NCBI GenBank assembly: GCA_947034895.1
Contig: OX344763.1
Location: forward strand, 52,079,025 to 52,143,024
DNA: 64,000 nucleotides
Direction of reading: 5' to 3'
Source of the DNA: Rhytidiadelphus loreus
Lineage: Eukaryota; Streptophyta; Bryopsida; Hypnales; Hylocomiaceae
Below the pieces are notes generated by a model. The model was not told the origin of the DNA and did not search any database. It saw only the letters and a program-made list of their open reading frames with translations. The translations under genes and the position numbers were made by a program. This document shows positions 47,083-55,620 of the stretch, piece by piece; position 1 is the stretch's first letter; every line of letters starts with the position of its first letter.

Positions 47083-47281
47083 TTTGAGCCAACCCCCTAC
47101 ATTGGAGGCGCAAGCAGAGACGGTCCCGGAGACGCAAGAAGAGGGTGATGTTATATCGGATCCTGTCCCGCCTCCGACTGAGCCGCGTGCACCGGAGAAG
47201 GAGATAGAATTCGAAAATCCCCCAAACGACGACGAGGAGACTGTCGACTACGGGGATTATTTGGATGATGAGTTCGGCTAG

Positions 47282-47813
47282 GTACACTCTCGTCCATCCT
47301 CAGACCCCTACGATATTTCATGATTGAGTCTGTCCAATGTGATATGATGGATGTTTGTTTTGGCTTCCATCATGTTCATGTTCCCAATGAGAGACTCTCA
47401 TGTCCATTCCTTCTGTCTGACAGGAGGGAGTGTACAGTCTTTGATTGTGAAGCATGGAAGAACTGCCACTCTGTGACTGCGTTGTAGCATAGTGTAGTTA
47501 CCGCAACGGCTGTAGTTGGTACTTGTATACAATCGGCTAGAGATCAACAAAACCGTTAGACCGGGTGTATCATAAATTATTTTGAAATAAATATATGTCA
47601 AACTTTTCTTCAATGCGTGTAGTCTCTAATGAATTGATATTGTCCATGTTTGTGCCCAGCGCGGACAATTTAGAAGTGTGTATGGCCCGTTGGCACTCAA
47701 ATAATCACTTAACGGAGGGGTTTTGCAGTCGCTTAGTGGGGTTCCATGCTTTTCTCCGTTTTATGGATCGCCTGATTCTGCCTTTCAACAAGTAACTACA
47801 TCTCTTTCGTGTT
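47282..47813. other. Spacer between the DGQH gene and the FCP1-like ORF
   Basis: A 66-codon open stretch at 47595-47795 (+) could be a 5' exon of the following gene, but the gap to that ORF is too short for a normal intron. Nothing else was recognised. Confidence 0.3.
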
Positions 47814-48647
47814 GTGTTTGATCAGGTAGTAACGGCAGGTCGAAAAAAAAGAGTACCGCGGAGTGTGTCCTCGTTAGTGGTCCAACCGCGACAGAAGTGG
47901 TTGAATATTGTGTTCGATTTGAACAGAGTACTGTGTGAGAGCCAGGGTCAAGGGCCCCATAAGAAGAAAAAACATTACACAGTCCAAGATAATATATTCT
48001 CCCATCGAACCCCAACCCTCATTGGGACGAAGGCCGTCTTCGTTCGTCCCAATGTGCGTGAGTTCTTAAACGAGGTTTCTAAGATTTCGAACCGCGTCGT
48101 AGTTTGGAGCTCCATGTTCAAGAAGACGGTGGAGCCCGTTGCGAGTTTCCTATTCCAGAATTGCAAGGCTCCCTACCACATCCTAGGTCAGGACAACTGC
48201 AGGAGGGTAGAAACCTCGGAAGGAAAATTTCTTCATCAAGCTGGGAGTCCGTGGAAGACTCTGCTCTTCAAAGTGCTTGATGAGGAATTGTTCTTGGACC
48301 CTCAGGATCCCAACTCCTTCAACAAGGACAATACCATTCTCATCGATGATTCTCCGCAAAAGGGCATCCTCAATGAGAACGGGAATTGCATATACCTTGA
48401 GAGTTGGAATCCGTACATGCGTGGAGACAATGTGCTCGTCGGCACTCTCATTCCGTGGCTGAAGAAACTACACGAGGAGTGTCCACTCGGACGCCTTCAT
48501 GAGTTCGTAGATCAGAACCGCATAGGTGTGGCGCCCTTGGTTGCAGCAGACGATCAAGCCAATTATATATTCGATGGGATGAGGATGTCCGCCAAGGCAT
48601 TCGAGTCTCGATTCGTGTTGCGGGGGATGAATCTAGTGATTGAATAA
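47814..48647 (+). CDS. FCP1/NIF-type HAD-like phosphatase domain protein
   Basis: An unbroken frame ends in TAA. No Met codon precedes the domain, so a 5' exon is likely; a TTTGATCAG acceptor lies at 47825. Domain residues: KWLNIVFDLNRVLC (Asp35, Asn37) at the DxDx(T/V) site, HRTPTLIGTKAVFVRPNVREFL, VVVWSSM at motif II, and TILIDDSPQKG (Asp178-Asp179) at motif IV, then YLESWNPYM. FCP1-type phosphatases dephosphorylate Ser/Thr such as in the RNA polymerase II tail. Here the second Asp of motif I is Asn. I recall DLNG-L in a plant subfamily of such HAD-like proteins, so this may be ancestral rather than a mutation, but activity is uncertain. It is flanked by decayed element genes and palindromes, so it may be a captured host gene. 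Confidence 0.7.
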   Translation: MFDQVVTAGRKKRVPRSVSSLVVQPRQKWLNIVFDLNRVLCESQGQGPHKKKKHYTVQDNIFSHRTPTLIGTKAVFVRPNVREFLNEVSKISNRVVVWSSMFKKTVEPVASFLFQNCKAPYHILGQDNCRRVETSEGKFLHQAGSPWKTLLFKVLDEELFLDPQDPNSFNKDNTILIDDSPQKGILNENGNCIYLESWNPYMRGDNVLVGTLIPWLKKLHEECPLGRLHEFVDQNRIGVAPLVAADDQANYIFDGMRMSAKAFESRFVLRGMNLVIE

Positions 48648-48841
48648 GAGAGACGAAGGAAGAAATAGACTTCTCAGTGTCTCAGTCAATCATAGAACTC
48701 GTTGTACATTATTTTTGTGAATACGGATTTTTATGTACATTTCATTCTTGTGAAATAGTAAAATTTTGAAATTTAATCAAGATTTCTGGCTTCTTTCGGG
48801 GATACTATTTTGTTCCACATGTGTTTGTCTTCTATGTTGAG
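48648..48841. other. 3' flank of the FCP1-like gene
   Basis: Short AT-rich spacer with no feature recognised. Confidence 0.3.
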
Positions 48842-49010
48842 TTATCTTTGGGTCGAGGATAGTTGTGGAAGATGTGTTTTATCTTTGGGTCGAGGATAAT
48901 TGTGGAAGATGTGTGTTATCTTTGGGTCGAGGATAATTGTGGAGGATGTGTGTTATCTTTGGGTCGAGGATAATTGTGAAAGATGTGTTTTATCTTTGGA
49001 TCGAGGATAA
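48842..49010. repeat. 37-bp tandem array, five units, each with the palindrome
   Basis: Palindromes start at 48842, 48879, 48916, 48953 and 48990, exactly 37 bp apart. Left arms read TTATCTTTG and right arms CGAGGATAA (one ends CGAGGATAG). Cores are GGT in four and GAT in the last. The linker is TTGTGGAAGATGTG-like. Relative to the consensus only the left arms carry two C-to-T changes. Confidence 0.92.
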
Positions 49011-49425
49011 TTGTAAAAGATATCTGTTCACTACCATTGATGTAGGTCGGAGGATCCATTCTACACTTTCTCCAACAAAGGGAACCACTAACGAGGAGCT
49101 TGCTGTCTGGATCGGACGTGTCACTTTCAATGAGGTCCGGCTCGATTGGAGGGAGCTTCGTGCCGTCCTCCTACTCTAAGCCTTACTTCTTGGGCTCGGC
49201 CACCGATGCAGCTTCGGCGGCCATCGACTTCTCAAAGGGGAATGTGGAGGAAGGCGTGGTAGATAGCCCACCTAGTCGGGGTCCCGTGAGGACACCGATT
49301 TGCTCACCGTCGCCGATGAAGAAGGCCAGCTCCACCCCAAGTCGATTGCGTTCACAGTCGCCGACTTTGCGAACGTCAAACATGCCGCATAGGAAATTGT
49401 ATGCAGATGACGAAGACCGGGGTAT

Positions 49426-49446
49426 GGATCCTCGTCTCGAGGATGG
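49426..49446. repeat. 21-bp palindrome inside a coding exon
   Basis: ATCCTCG-TCT-CGAGGAT core; coded as DPRLEDG in the same dyad-relative frame as the copies at 46885 and 47062. Confidence 0.85.
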
Positions 49447-49881
49447 AGTGCTGTTGCCGGTGTCGATCGCACATGACGCTGTCCAGAGCGAGGAGCTGAA
49501 TGTGGATCCCAAGGTTGGGGAACGGATCAATGAGGTACCATTGGGTGCATGCAGTACACAGCAGGTTCCACGCCTCGTAGAAATTCCTATCTCGTTCCCC
49601 TCAAAATCCGTGGGCGGAGTATCTTTGCCTTCCGCTGTACCTATTTTCCGTCGAACAACTCTTCGAGACATACGGCGGACAAATTACACACGATCGACAA
49701 CAACTACCGATCCGTACATAAGCACTGTGAATAGATCGATACCACGGCCGCCTCCTTGAGGTTCTAGGTCTCTTTCCAATACGGAAATTCCGCGACGTGA
49801 ACGAAAGCGAAAGAGAGAGGCCAAGGATTTAATGATGATGGGGATGTTCAGTACTTTCAGTAAAGATAGTGGATCGCCCAA

Positions 49882-49902
49882 GCCTTCTCGACGCGAGGAT
49901 AT
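49882..49902. repeat. Degenerate 21-bp palindrome inside a coding exon
   Basis: TTCTCG-ACG-CGAGGATAT; the right arm is intact and the left arm decayed; coded as SRREDI in the same frame. Last recognised member of the family. Confidence 0.55.
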
Positions 49903-49969
49903 CTTCAGAGGATTGGCCAAGTTGAAAGCCTTGGAGGCAACCAAGGAGGCAACAAATAGCAATTCTTAA

Positions 49970-50367
49970 TCCAAGAACGATGGTTTGCCAAGTGATCCTC
50001 GTTCATAGTGGTCTTTTTTTTGTGGAAGGATCATTACTATTAATAGAATAGTCATTCATATACAAAAACCAATTTTTAGTAAGGCTGAGTGCTCTCTGTG
50101 CACATAGCCTCTACATTTTTACACAAGACATTCAATCATTAGAATTAGCAAGATTAGATATACCGGGAAGTGAAGTATATAGAGAAGTGAGAGAAGTTGA
50201 TTCAAGTAAATTCATGTTCTTCAATGTAAAGGGACCCGCTTTTATAAATATTACATCTTATTACACAACTCATGTGGAGTTGCATTTTGCACATTCACGT
50301 TTCTTAATTGTTTTGGTGTGGGATTGCTCTATGCCTTCTATCCATTTGACTATTTTTATCTTTGCCT
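49970..50367. other. Spacer, nothing recognised
   Basis: AT-rich; contains a half palindrome (GATCCTCG) near 49995. No supported gene. Confidence 0.35.
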
Positions 50368-50590
50368 TCAACAATTTATCTTTGAATGGAGGAGCCTTAA
50401 GTTCTCAAAATGACCATATTGTCTCAATTTAATGAATATGGCCTTTTGGAGATCATATGGTTTCAACTTTACCAAATCCCAACTCTCAACATGGGACTTG
50501 TTCACACAGTTCACGAAATTGCCATCAATACAATAGGCACAGAAGCATGACAATTTCTAAACAAAAAGTTGAGTTGGATCCGCAACAGCA
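50368..50590 (-). pseudogene. Fragment of the DDE-type transposon last exon (copy 4)
   Basis: YCIDGNFVNCVNKSHVES and WDLVKLKPYDLQ match 2476-2570 of copy 1 closely. Upstream DPTQLFV-*-KLSC has TAG where copy 1 has CGT. Similarity stops after DLQ, at the shared GGCCATATTCATTAAATTGAG stretch. Only this piece of the element is present. Confidence 0.75.
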
Positions 50591-50994
50591 AAAGAATAGA
50601 CTGAGAATAAATCCAGCACATCGTTCTTGAAGCCTTCTATTTGCCATTATCAAGAATAGAAGCCAATCCACAAGACAAACCAACACACGAACAAACCTTC
50701 ACACTAACAAACAATGCCTCACTACTCCTCAAAACAATAGAAAGAGAACACCCTAAAACATGCTTTGACATCTATCAGTGTTTGAAAGCCATATCTAAAA
50801 CCGTTGTCCTACTCCAACGTCGACTGATGTGTCAAACCAAAGAATCAAACTATGCAACCGGAACACCAAAGATTGAAAAGAAAGAATCAAAGCTACACAA
50901 CCTAACCACCAAAGACTCGGACACCTAACCAACAAAGCAACGACTGTGGATGCCCTTGAACTTAGAAACCTTTTGTCAATATACCAAGAAAGTC
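50591..50994. other. Spacer, no supported gene
   Basis: A-rich on the plus strand. The 95-codon stretch at 50641-50928 (+) has no motif. Confidence 0.35.
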
Positions 50995-51095
50995 GCCGGA
51001 ATACACGGCATACCAAAAGTCGTACAGACTGTACTGATCGCATTTGGTTGTACATCGGGCTGGAGGGGCGACCGTAGCGTGCGATCACCCGAGGA
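50995..51095. repeat. Dispersed 100-bp repeat (copy 2)
   Basis: Homologous to 30372-30475 (see that entry). Here it abuts the 3' end of the minus-strand coiled-coil gene (reading TPRVIARYGRPSS). Confidence 0.6.
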
Positions 51096-52707
51096 GTCTT
51101 TATATCCTCGAACTGTTCCGGATGAGTGCATGCCGGATTCTGCACGAGTTCAATCCAGGCATCCAGACTACTCCGGACCGGCATCCCCGTCTCCGTAAGT
51201 GGGGGACTCTGTCCTCCAGTCACAATGTTGATCAGAGATCCAAAGTGACCAATACGCTTGGCTGGTGAGACTTCCGGATGCGGCATTGGAGTTCCAATGA
51301 TGTCCGGAAGTTCCGGAAAGCCGCCAAAGTCGAGAGGCTTGTTTGGATCCATAGTCGCCGCCAATGCCCAAAACTCCTTTAGAGATGTCTCTATGCGGCC
51401 AACCATCTCCACCATAACCCGGACCATCTTGGTGTTGGTGAGTGGGGCGGAAGATTTCTTCATGTCATCGTACAAGGTTGCCTTGGAGTATAGGTCGGCT
51501 GGGCTTACAATCCACTTCTGGAAGGTCTGCATTTCCCCCTATGCCTTCTGTACTGCCTACTAGGACTGGTGCAGCTCCCCTTCCGTCCAGTTGAGCTTGG
51601 AGGTTAGCTCTTCACGTTCCTTGTGCAGGTTCCAGATTTCCGTCCTCATCTCGTCCACTCCTTCTTCAGAGGCAACAATTTGAGCACCTCCACCAGCTTC
51701 TCTGGATCGCACTACATGACATCCGCCAACCCCAACACGATGTTGGTGAGCCGATCGTGATACATCTTCGCGGTCCGGATCCACTCTTCTCCGGCATCGA
51801 AGAAGCGCGGTCCTTCCCAGGTCTTCGAATCCTGCATGAGGGAGGGTCCCGGAAGTTTACCTCGGGATGCCAGATCCGTAGACTTCCGTCTCCGACTTGC
51901 GGATGCCTTCTTCTGATCTTCCTTCACCTTTGGCTCCACCTTTTCTTCCTTCACTTCCGGTTTGTCGTCCTCATCCTCATCCTCGTCGTCTGACTCCTGG
52001 GTCTTTGGATCTTCGTCATCCGAGCAGTTGCACTGCAAAATCACCAACCCGGTTTTGTAATCCGTCGACTCCTTTTCCGTCAATAGCTCTTGGTGTTGGT
52101 ACATGAGGAGCAGGTAGGTGCTAAGCGGGTTCGGTTTGTTCTTCGCCAGATTCCCAGTACACCTTCCAACAACGCTCACTATGACCCTCCCCCAGTGCAC
52201 GATCCGGTCCTGGAATGCCCCGAAGATGGAGTTGGCCATCGTGACCGTAACCCAGGAACTCTTATCCAAGTACAAGATCGGGAGCAGGAACTGGAGCAGC
52301 CGCTTGTACCGCTTGTCCTGGCAGTCCTTGATCGCATACCCTTCCTTCGCATGCGACGGGTTCGCGTACTTGTGTAGATGGTACTGATCCGTCCGTGTGG
52401 CGAATTCGTCTCCGTGTTCTAGAAAGCCGTAAACTTCCGCCCAGAGATGCTCCGTCCACTGGTCCGGATGTCTACGCACTATCTGATCGTACTAATTCGG
52501 TGCGCCCTCCGCCAACTCCCTTAGGACCTCATGACTCTGGATGTTCCAGGGCTTCTTTAGAAAACTTGCACAACCTATCACCTTCAAGTCGTCCTCTAAC
52601 TGCCTCAAGTGGGCTGGATTCGTAGGGATCACCGGACTTAGTTTTCAGGCTGCTACCGTATACCAAGTACTTACTACCGCCATCCGTCTCACCTCTCCTA
52701 TCTTCAT
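51020..52707 (-). pseudogene. Acidic coiled-coil protein of a mobile element, six stops
   Basis: The frame starts at ATG 52707 (MKIGEVRRMAVVSTWYTVAA). It is broken at 52645 TGA, 52492 TAG, 51712 TAG, a frame change near 51700, then 51560 TAG, 51557 TAG and 51539 TAG. The N-terminal half (DQWTEHLWAEVYGFLEHG, DKSSWVTVTMANSIFGAFQD, KNKPNPLSTYLLLMYQHQEL) reads as a folded, unfamiliar domain. An acidic run follows (ESDDEDEDEDDK), then a coiled coil (DEMRTEIWNLHKEREELTS, NWTEGELHQS-*-*-AVQKA-*-GEMQTF) in which the three TAG codons fit Gln, and a C-terminal region (KPLDFGGFPELPDI). The layout resembles the broken gene at 7.1-8.8 kb, but I do not recognise the family. The 3' end is uncertain. Confidence 0.55.
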
Positions 52708-53387
52708 AATCCTAACTCACCACACTTTATCTCACTAACAGCCAGATGTGGAGCAACTGAAAGAGGGCGAGAAATGAGGAGGAGAGGAGTATATATACCC
52801 TTCCAGGACCGGAGTTCCCTCCACCGAGAATGCGAGCTACAAAGCGGCACAACAAAATCCTAGTTTAGCACCATAACCTATTGTCTTAATGACTACGTTT
52901 TGGCTCCTTTCCGGATACTGGATCCATCCTACCCGGATGTCAAGTTCCGTCATGTTCCCGTATTGACTCCGGAATTAGGTCTAAACTATTTTTAAGTATC
53001 TACTTGTTTTCGTTTCTCTATACCTAATTTATTTTTTTGAATTTTTTACTACTTTTACCTTCTTCTAGTCTATCTTGATCCGTCTTAGACTATTACGGAT
53101 TCCAACATCCGGTCTATATGCTTTTTGGCAGACGTTGATGCCAAGGGACTCCCTCGTACTCCATGTGTTAGTGGAGGTTTTTTGTTCCTTGTACCTCGAC
53201 CCTGTGATCCAGCCCCTTGGTTCCCCATGGAGAGTTGACTTCCCGCTTGGCTTGCTGTTTCCACTGAGATTGTGCGAGAAGCCATGAAAGACTTTTGTAT
53301 GGCGTGTTTTTCCTTGAGGACCTCGAAGGAATTGAACAACAGTCGTAATTTTTCACACAGTCTCTTTCCGGTCAGCTGTGATCCATC
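52708..53387. other. Spacer, no supported gene
   Basis: Upstream flank of the minus-strand coiled-coil gene; GGATC and CCGGA words are frequent here and in that gene, unlike the AT-rich surroundings. No motif-bearing frame seen. Confidence 0.35.
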
Positions 53388-53843
53388 CTAATTGCAATAA
53401 TATCCTTTGTCCACCTTCTTCTCTAATTGTTTAATTTCATTGCTATATGGGGTGGACTCCAAACTCTTGAGAAGGGGCATCATGTTGAAGGTGATCTTAT
53501 TAGAGTTTACAAAAATGGTGAAGTGATATTGTTCAGTGCTTGGCACCCCCGTCTTTGTTGTGACACATCGTATCAGAATAAGCGGATAAATATCGTGGAT
53601 GACGTCCTTCACTCTCTCGTCAAACGAGATTGGAATATAAATTTGAACGTTTGTGTACTTCATATTAAAGTGGAAGTAGTCCGTGAAAGGAATCATTGCC
53701 AGACCCCAGGATTCCACTTGTTTAGAGTCCTTGAACTCCCAGTAATCTCCATCGTTCATCATCTCATCTTCGTCGTCGACTTCAAGAGTCTTGGTTGTGC
53801 TCTTTTTGAAGTACGCGTTTAGATTTTCGATTTGGTCCTCCAT
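53388..53843 (-). CDS. Hypothetical acidic protein, possibly an exon
   Basis: A 151-codon frame starts at ATG 53843 (MEDQIENLNAYFKKSTTK), next to a TTTTGTAG acceptor-like site, and ends at 53388 (KKVDKGYYCN). It is acidic near the start (LEVDDEDEMMNDGDYW) and then mixed (IYIPISFDERVKDVIHDIYP). No family is recognised, and the opposite strand also has a 131-codon frame. It could be a transposon fragment. Confidence 0.3.
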   Translation of the reverse strand: MEDQIENLNAYFKKSTTKTLEVDDEDEMMNDGDYWEFKDSKQVESWGLAMIPFTDYFHFNMKYTNVQIYIPISFDERVKDVIHDIYPLILIRCVTTKTGVPSTEQYHFTIFVNSNKITFNMMPLLKSLESTPYSNEIKQLEKKVDKGYYCN

Positions 53844-53885
53844 GCTACAAAATAAATAGAAATTAGAGTTTATTTTACTAACCAT

Positions 53886-55369
53886 CTATGAACATGCTTT
53901 TGTTTTGATAGATTTATTGAGCTTTGTTGAAGGGAGCTTTTAATTACAACCTATTTTTTTCTTGAGGATATTTACATGTGCAATTTAGGTGGGTGCAACC
54001 TGAATTGCTCGCTTAGAACATGTTGTTGAATTGTTTTTTTTCTTGTCTATTTATGAATAAATTATCAATTAAATGTGCGTTGTTAGAGTCTTTGTATGTG
54101 GTTGCTATTCAATGTGTCCTCTAGTCTATGACGAATGAGCATGAAATTATTGCAACTGATATTTTGTGCTGTGCATATTAGGTCTATGCTATCTGAATTG
54201 CACACTAACTCTATTACCCTTACTGTGTTCTTCTTTGCTATAACTATGTTTTTGGTTTTTGGCAATTGCTATGTGGTTAATATTTTTAATGTATTTTTAG
54301 GATAGCGATCTACTGTGCTTGTGCAGTTCAGATTGATGCCACTTGAATTACACAAGGCTGGAAATCTTTCTATTGTGCTACTTTTGTTATCCACTTTATT
54401 TTTTTAGTAAAAATGCTAGAGTATAGCTTGTGCATTTCAGGTCTATCCCACCTAAATCGCGTGAGACGGCAACGCATTCGTACTCACTTCTATGGTTATC
54501 CTTCAAGATGGACACCTATTTCCTAGAATATTGCTATATAGTGTTACCCTATTGCAATTGCTATTATTGAAACTATACATGGAATGAACAAGTTATATGC
54601 TAACCTTCTATGTAAACAGTGCAGAGAACCTTCAATTTTGTCCCCTAAAAAATCTTCAGAAAATCAACACTCTGCAAGATGGTCAACAATTTGGATTTAG
54701 ATTCTATAGATAAGCAATTTTTAAAGCATGAACTGCAACATTAAATCCTACATGCTGAATTGCGTTCTGTCAATTTGTTGGATTGTTCCTTGCGCTCACA
54801 TTCAACGGAATTACAACGTGACTGCTGTACGTACAATTGACCAATTAATTGCAAGACAACTTGAGACAGCTTGTGTGATTGAATTTTCTTTCTCCGAGGA
54901 TTTGTACCTTCAAAGAGCGCTTTTGAAAGTAGTCAGTTCTTATCACATTGTCTCAAAGTAATTGACTCCCAAAGTATCTTACTTCAACGTTCATCTGCTC
55001 CAAGCAAACGAGATCTCCTCGCCCATACAACTGTTGTGGAGGCCGTCTACATTACGCCAAGTAGCAATTCCTGCAAGTCTCCTAGTGGTAGAAAGGCTAT
55101 GAAATGGTACTCGTGATAAAATCATACAAGGAATTGAACGACTGTGCAACTTTGGGTTGCCAACAGAAACTAGATCTGTAAAACTTGCATCTAATAGAAA
55201 ATGGACAATCAACAATGCCCGGATAACCTATTAATGATGCAAGGACAAAGAACAAGAAGGGACGGAGAGGGACGGAGAACAAGAACTGCGTGTTCAAGAT
55301 CACGTTGTTCACAATCTTGTAATTCAAAAGAATGCACCTGCCAAACCACGGAGTTCAGTGCTTGCAAGC
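53886..55369. other. Spacer, no supported gene
   Basis: AT-rich; short frames near 54728-54961 and 54991-55327 have no motif. A GGACGGAGAGGGACGGAGA duplication lies near 55260. Confidence 0.35.
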
Positions 55370-55620
55370 CCAAGCAGAAGACTCAAAATTTAGCTTTCAA
55401 CTTCAGCTTCCAACTCCGACTCCGAATTTAGACTCCAACTTCAGCTTTCAATTCAAAATTCAGACTCAAAATTTAGACTCCAACTTCACCTTCCAACTCA
55501 GAATTCAGACTTCAGATTCAACTTCAGTCACACAATTCAAGCTTCAGAAGTCTCGGAATTCAAGCTTCAGAAGTTTTGAAATTCAAGTTTTGAATTTCAA
55601 GCTTCAGAAGTCTCACAATT
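55370..55620 (+). repeat. CTTCA/ACTCCA-rich simple repeat
   Basis: Words such as ACTCCAACTTCAGCTT, AATTCAGACT and AATTCAAGCTTCAGAAG recur irregularly. Confidence 0.65.

Larger units (their letters stand above)
42846..47281 (+). pseudogene. ParB-like (DGQH) / methyltransferase-like protein, five stops
   Basis: Recognised exons are 42846-44282, 44483-45814 and 46001-47281; both introns are GT..AG and keep phase. In-frame stops are 42975 TAG, 43056 TAG, 43878 TAA, 45059 TAA and 46784 TAG. A ParB-like region covers about 43760-44130, with FYIIDGQHNVTAAKML at 43970. Exon 2 holds a second domain (GLAVIDFRILPRP, PDVWLWIVGSSYDMD, then VHPSELRMEFYIDIF, GENVIGVYTGSKFVIAAK). Exon 3 continues MYGLYYYGLTERH. 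This lines up with beta-class methyltransferase motif X (KP.EL...I) and motif I (GD.VLDPF.GSGTT..A), but the signature residues are lost. The C-terminus is acidic with a coiled coil near 46620-46780. It shares architecture with the intact gene at 12.7-17.8 kb. The 5' exon is not found. Confidence 0.6.
49046..49969 (+). pseudogene. Ser/Pro/Arg-rich protein, last exon, one stop
   Basis: The acceptor GATGTAG precedes an open frame (VGGSILHFLQQREPL) to TAA at 49967, broken by one TGA at 49757 (RPPP-*-GSRSL), which could come from CGA. It is rich in Ser, Pro and Arg (SPPSRGPVRTPICSPSP), with basic C-terminal text (RRERKRKREAKD). No domain is recognised. Two 21-bp palindromes are part of the coding sequence: 49426-49446 (read DPRLEDG) and a degenerate one at 49882-49902 (SRREDI). 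Its position after the 37-bp array suggests that it belongs to the same element as the DGQH gene. The upstream exon is unknown. Confidence 0.4.

Noticed and set aside
34297..49902. The palindromes as bacterial-type intrinsic terminators
   Set aside because: No T-tract follows, copies lie inside exons and introns, and the sequence is nuclear plant-like.
42846..49969. An inserted giant-virus segment
   Set aside because: Intron-bearing genes, plant-type FCP1-like text and no capsid, polymerase or packaging motif. Mobile-element origin is simpler.
7848..52647. TAG and TAA might encode Gln (an altered genetic code)
   Set aside because: Terminal codons of the best frames use the same triplets (TAG after ESTAT at 12741, TAA after VIE at 48645, TAG after LPE at 26789). 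The 1,114-codon gene has no internal TAG or TAA, and TGA also interrupts frames. Decay explains it better.
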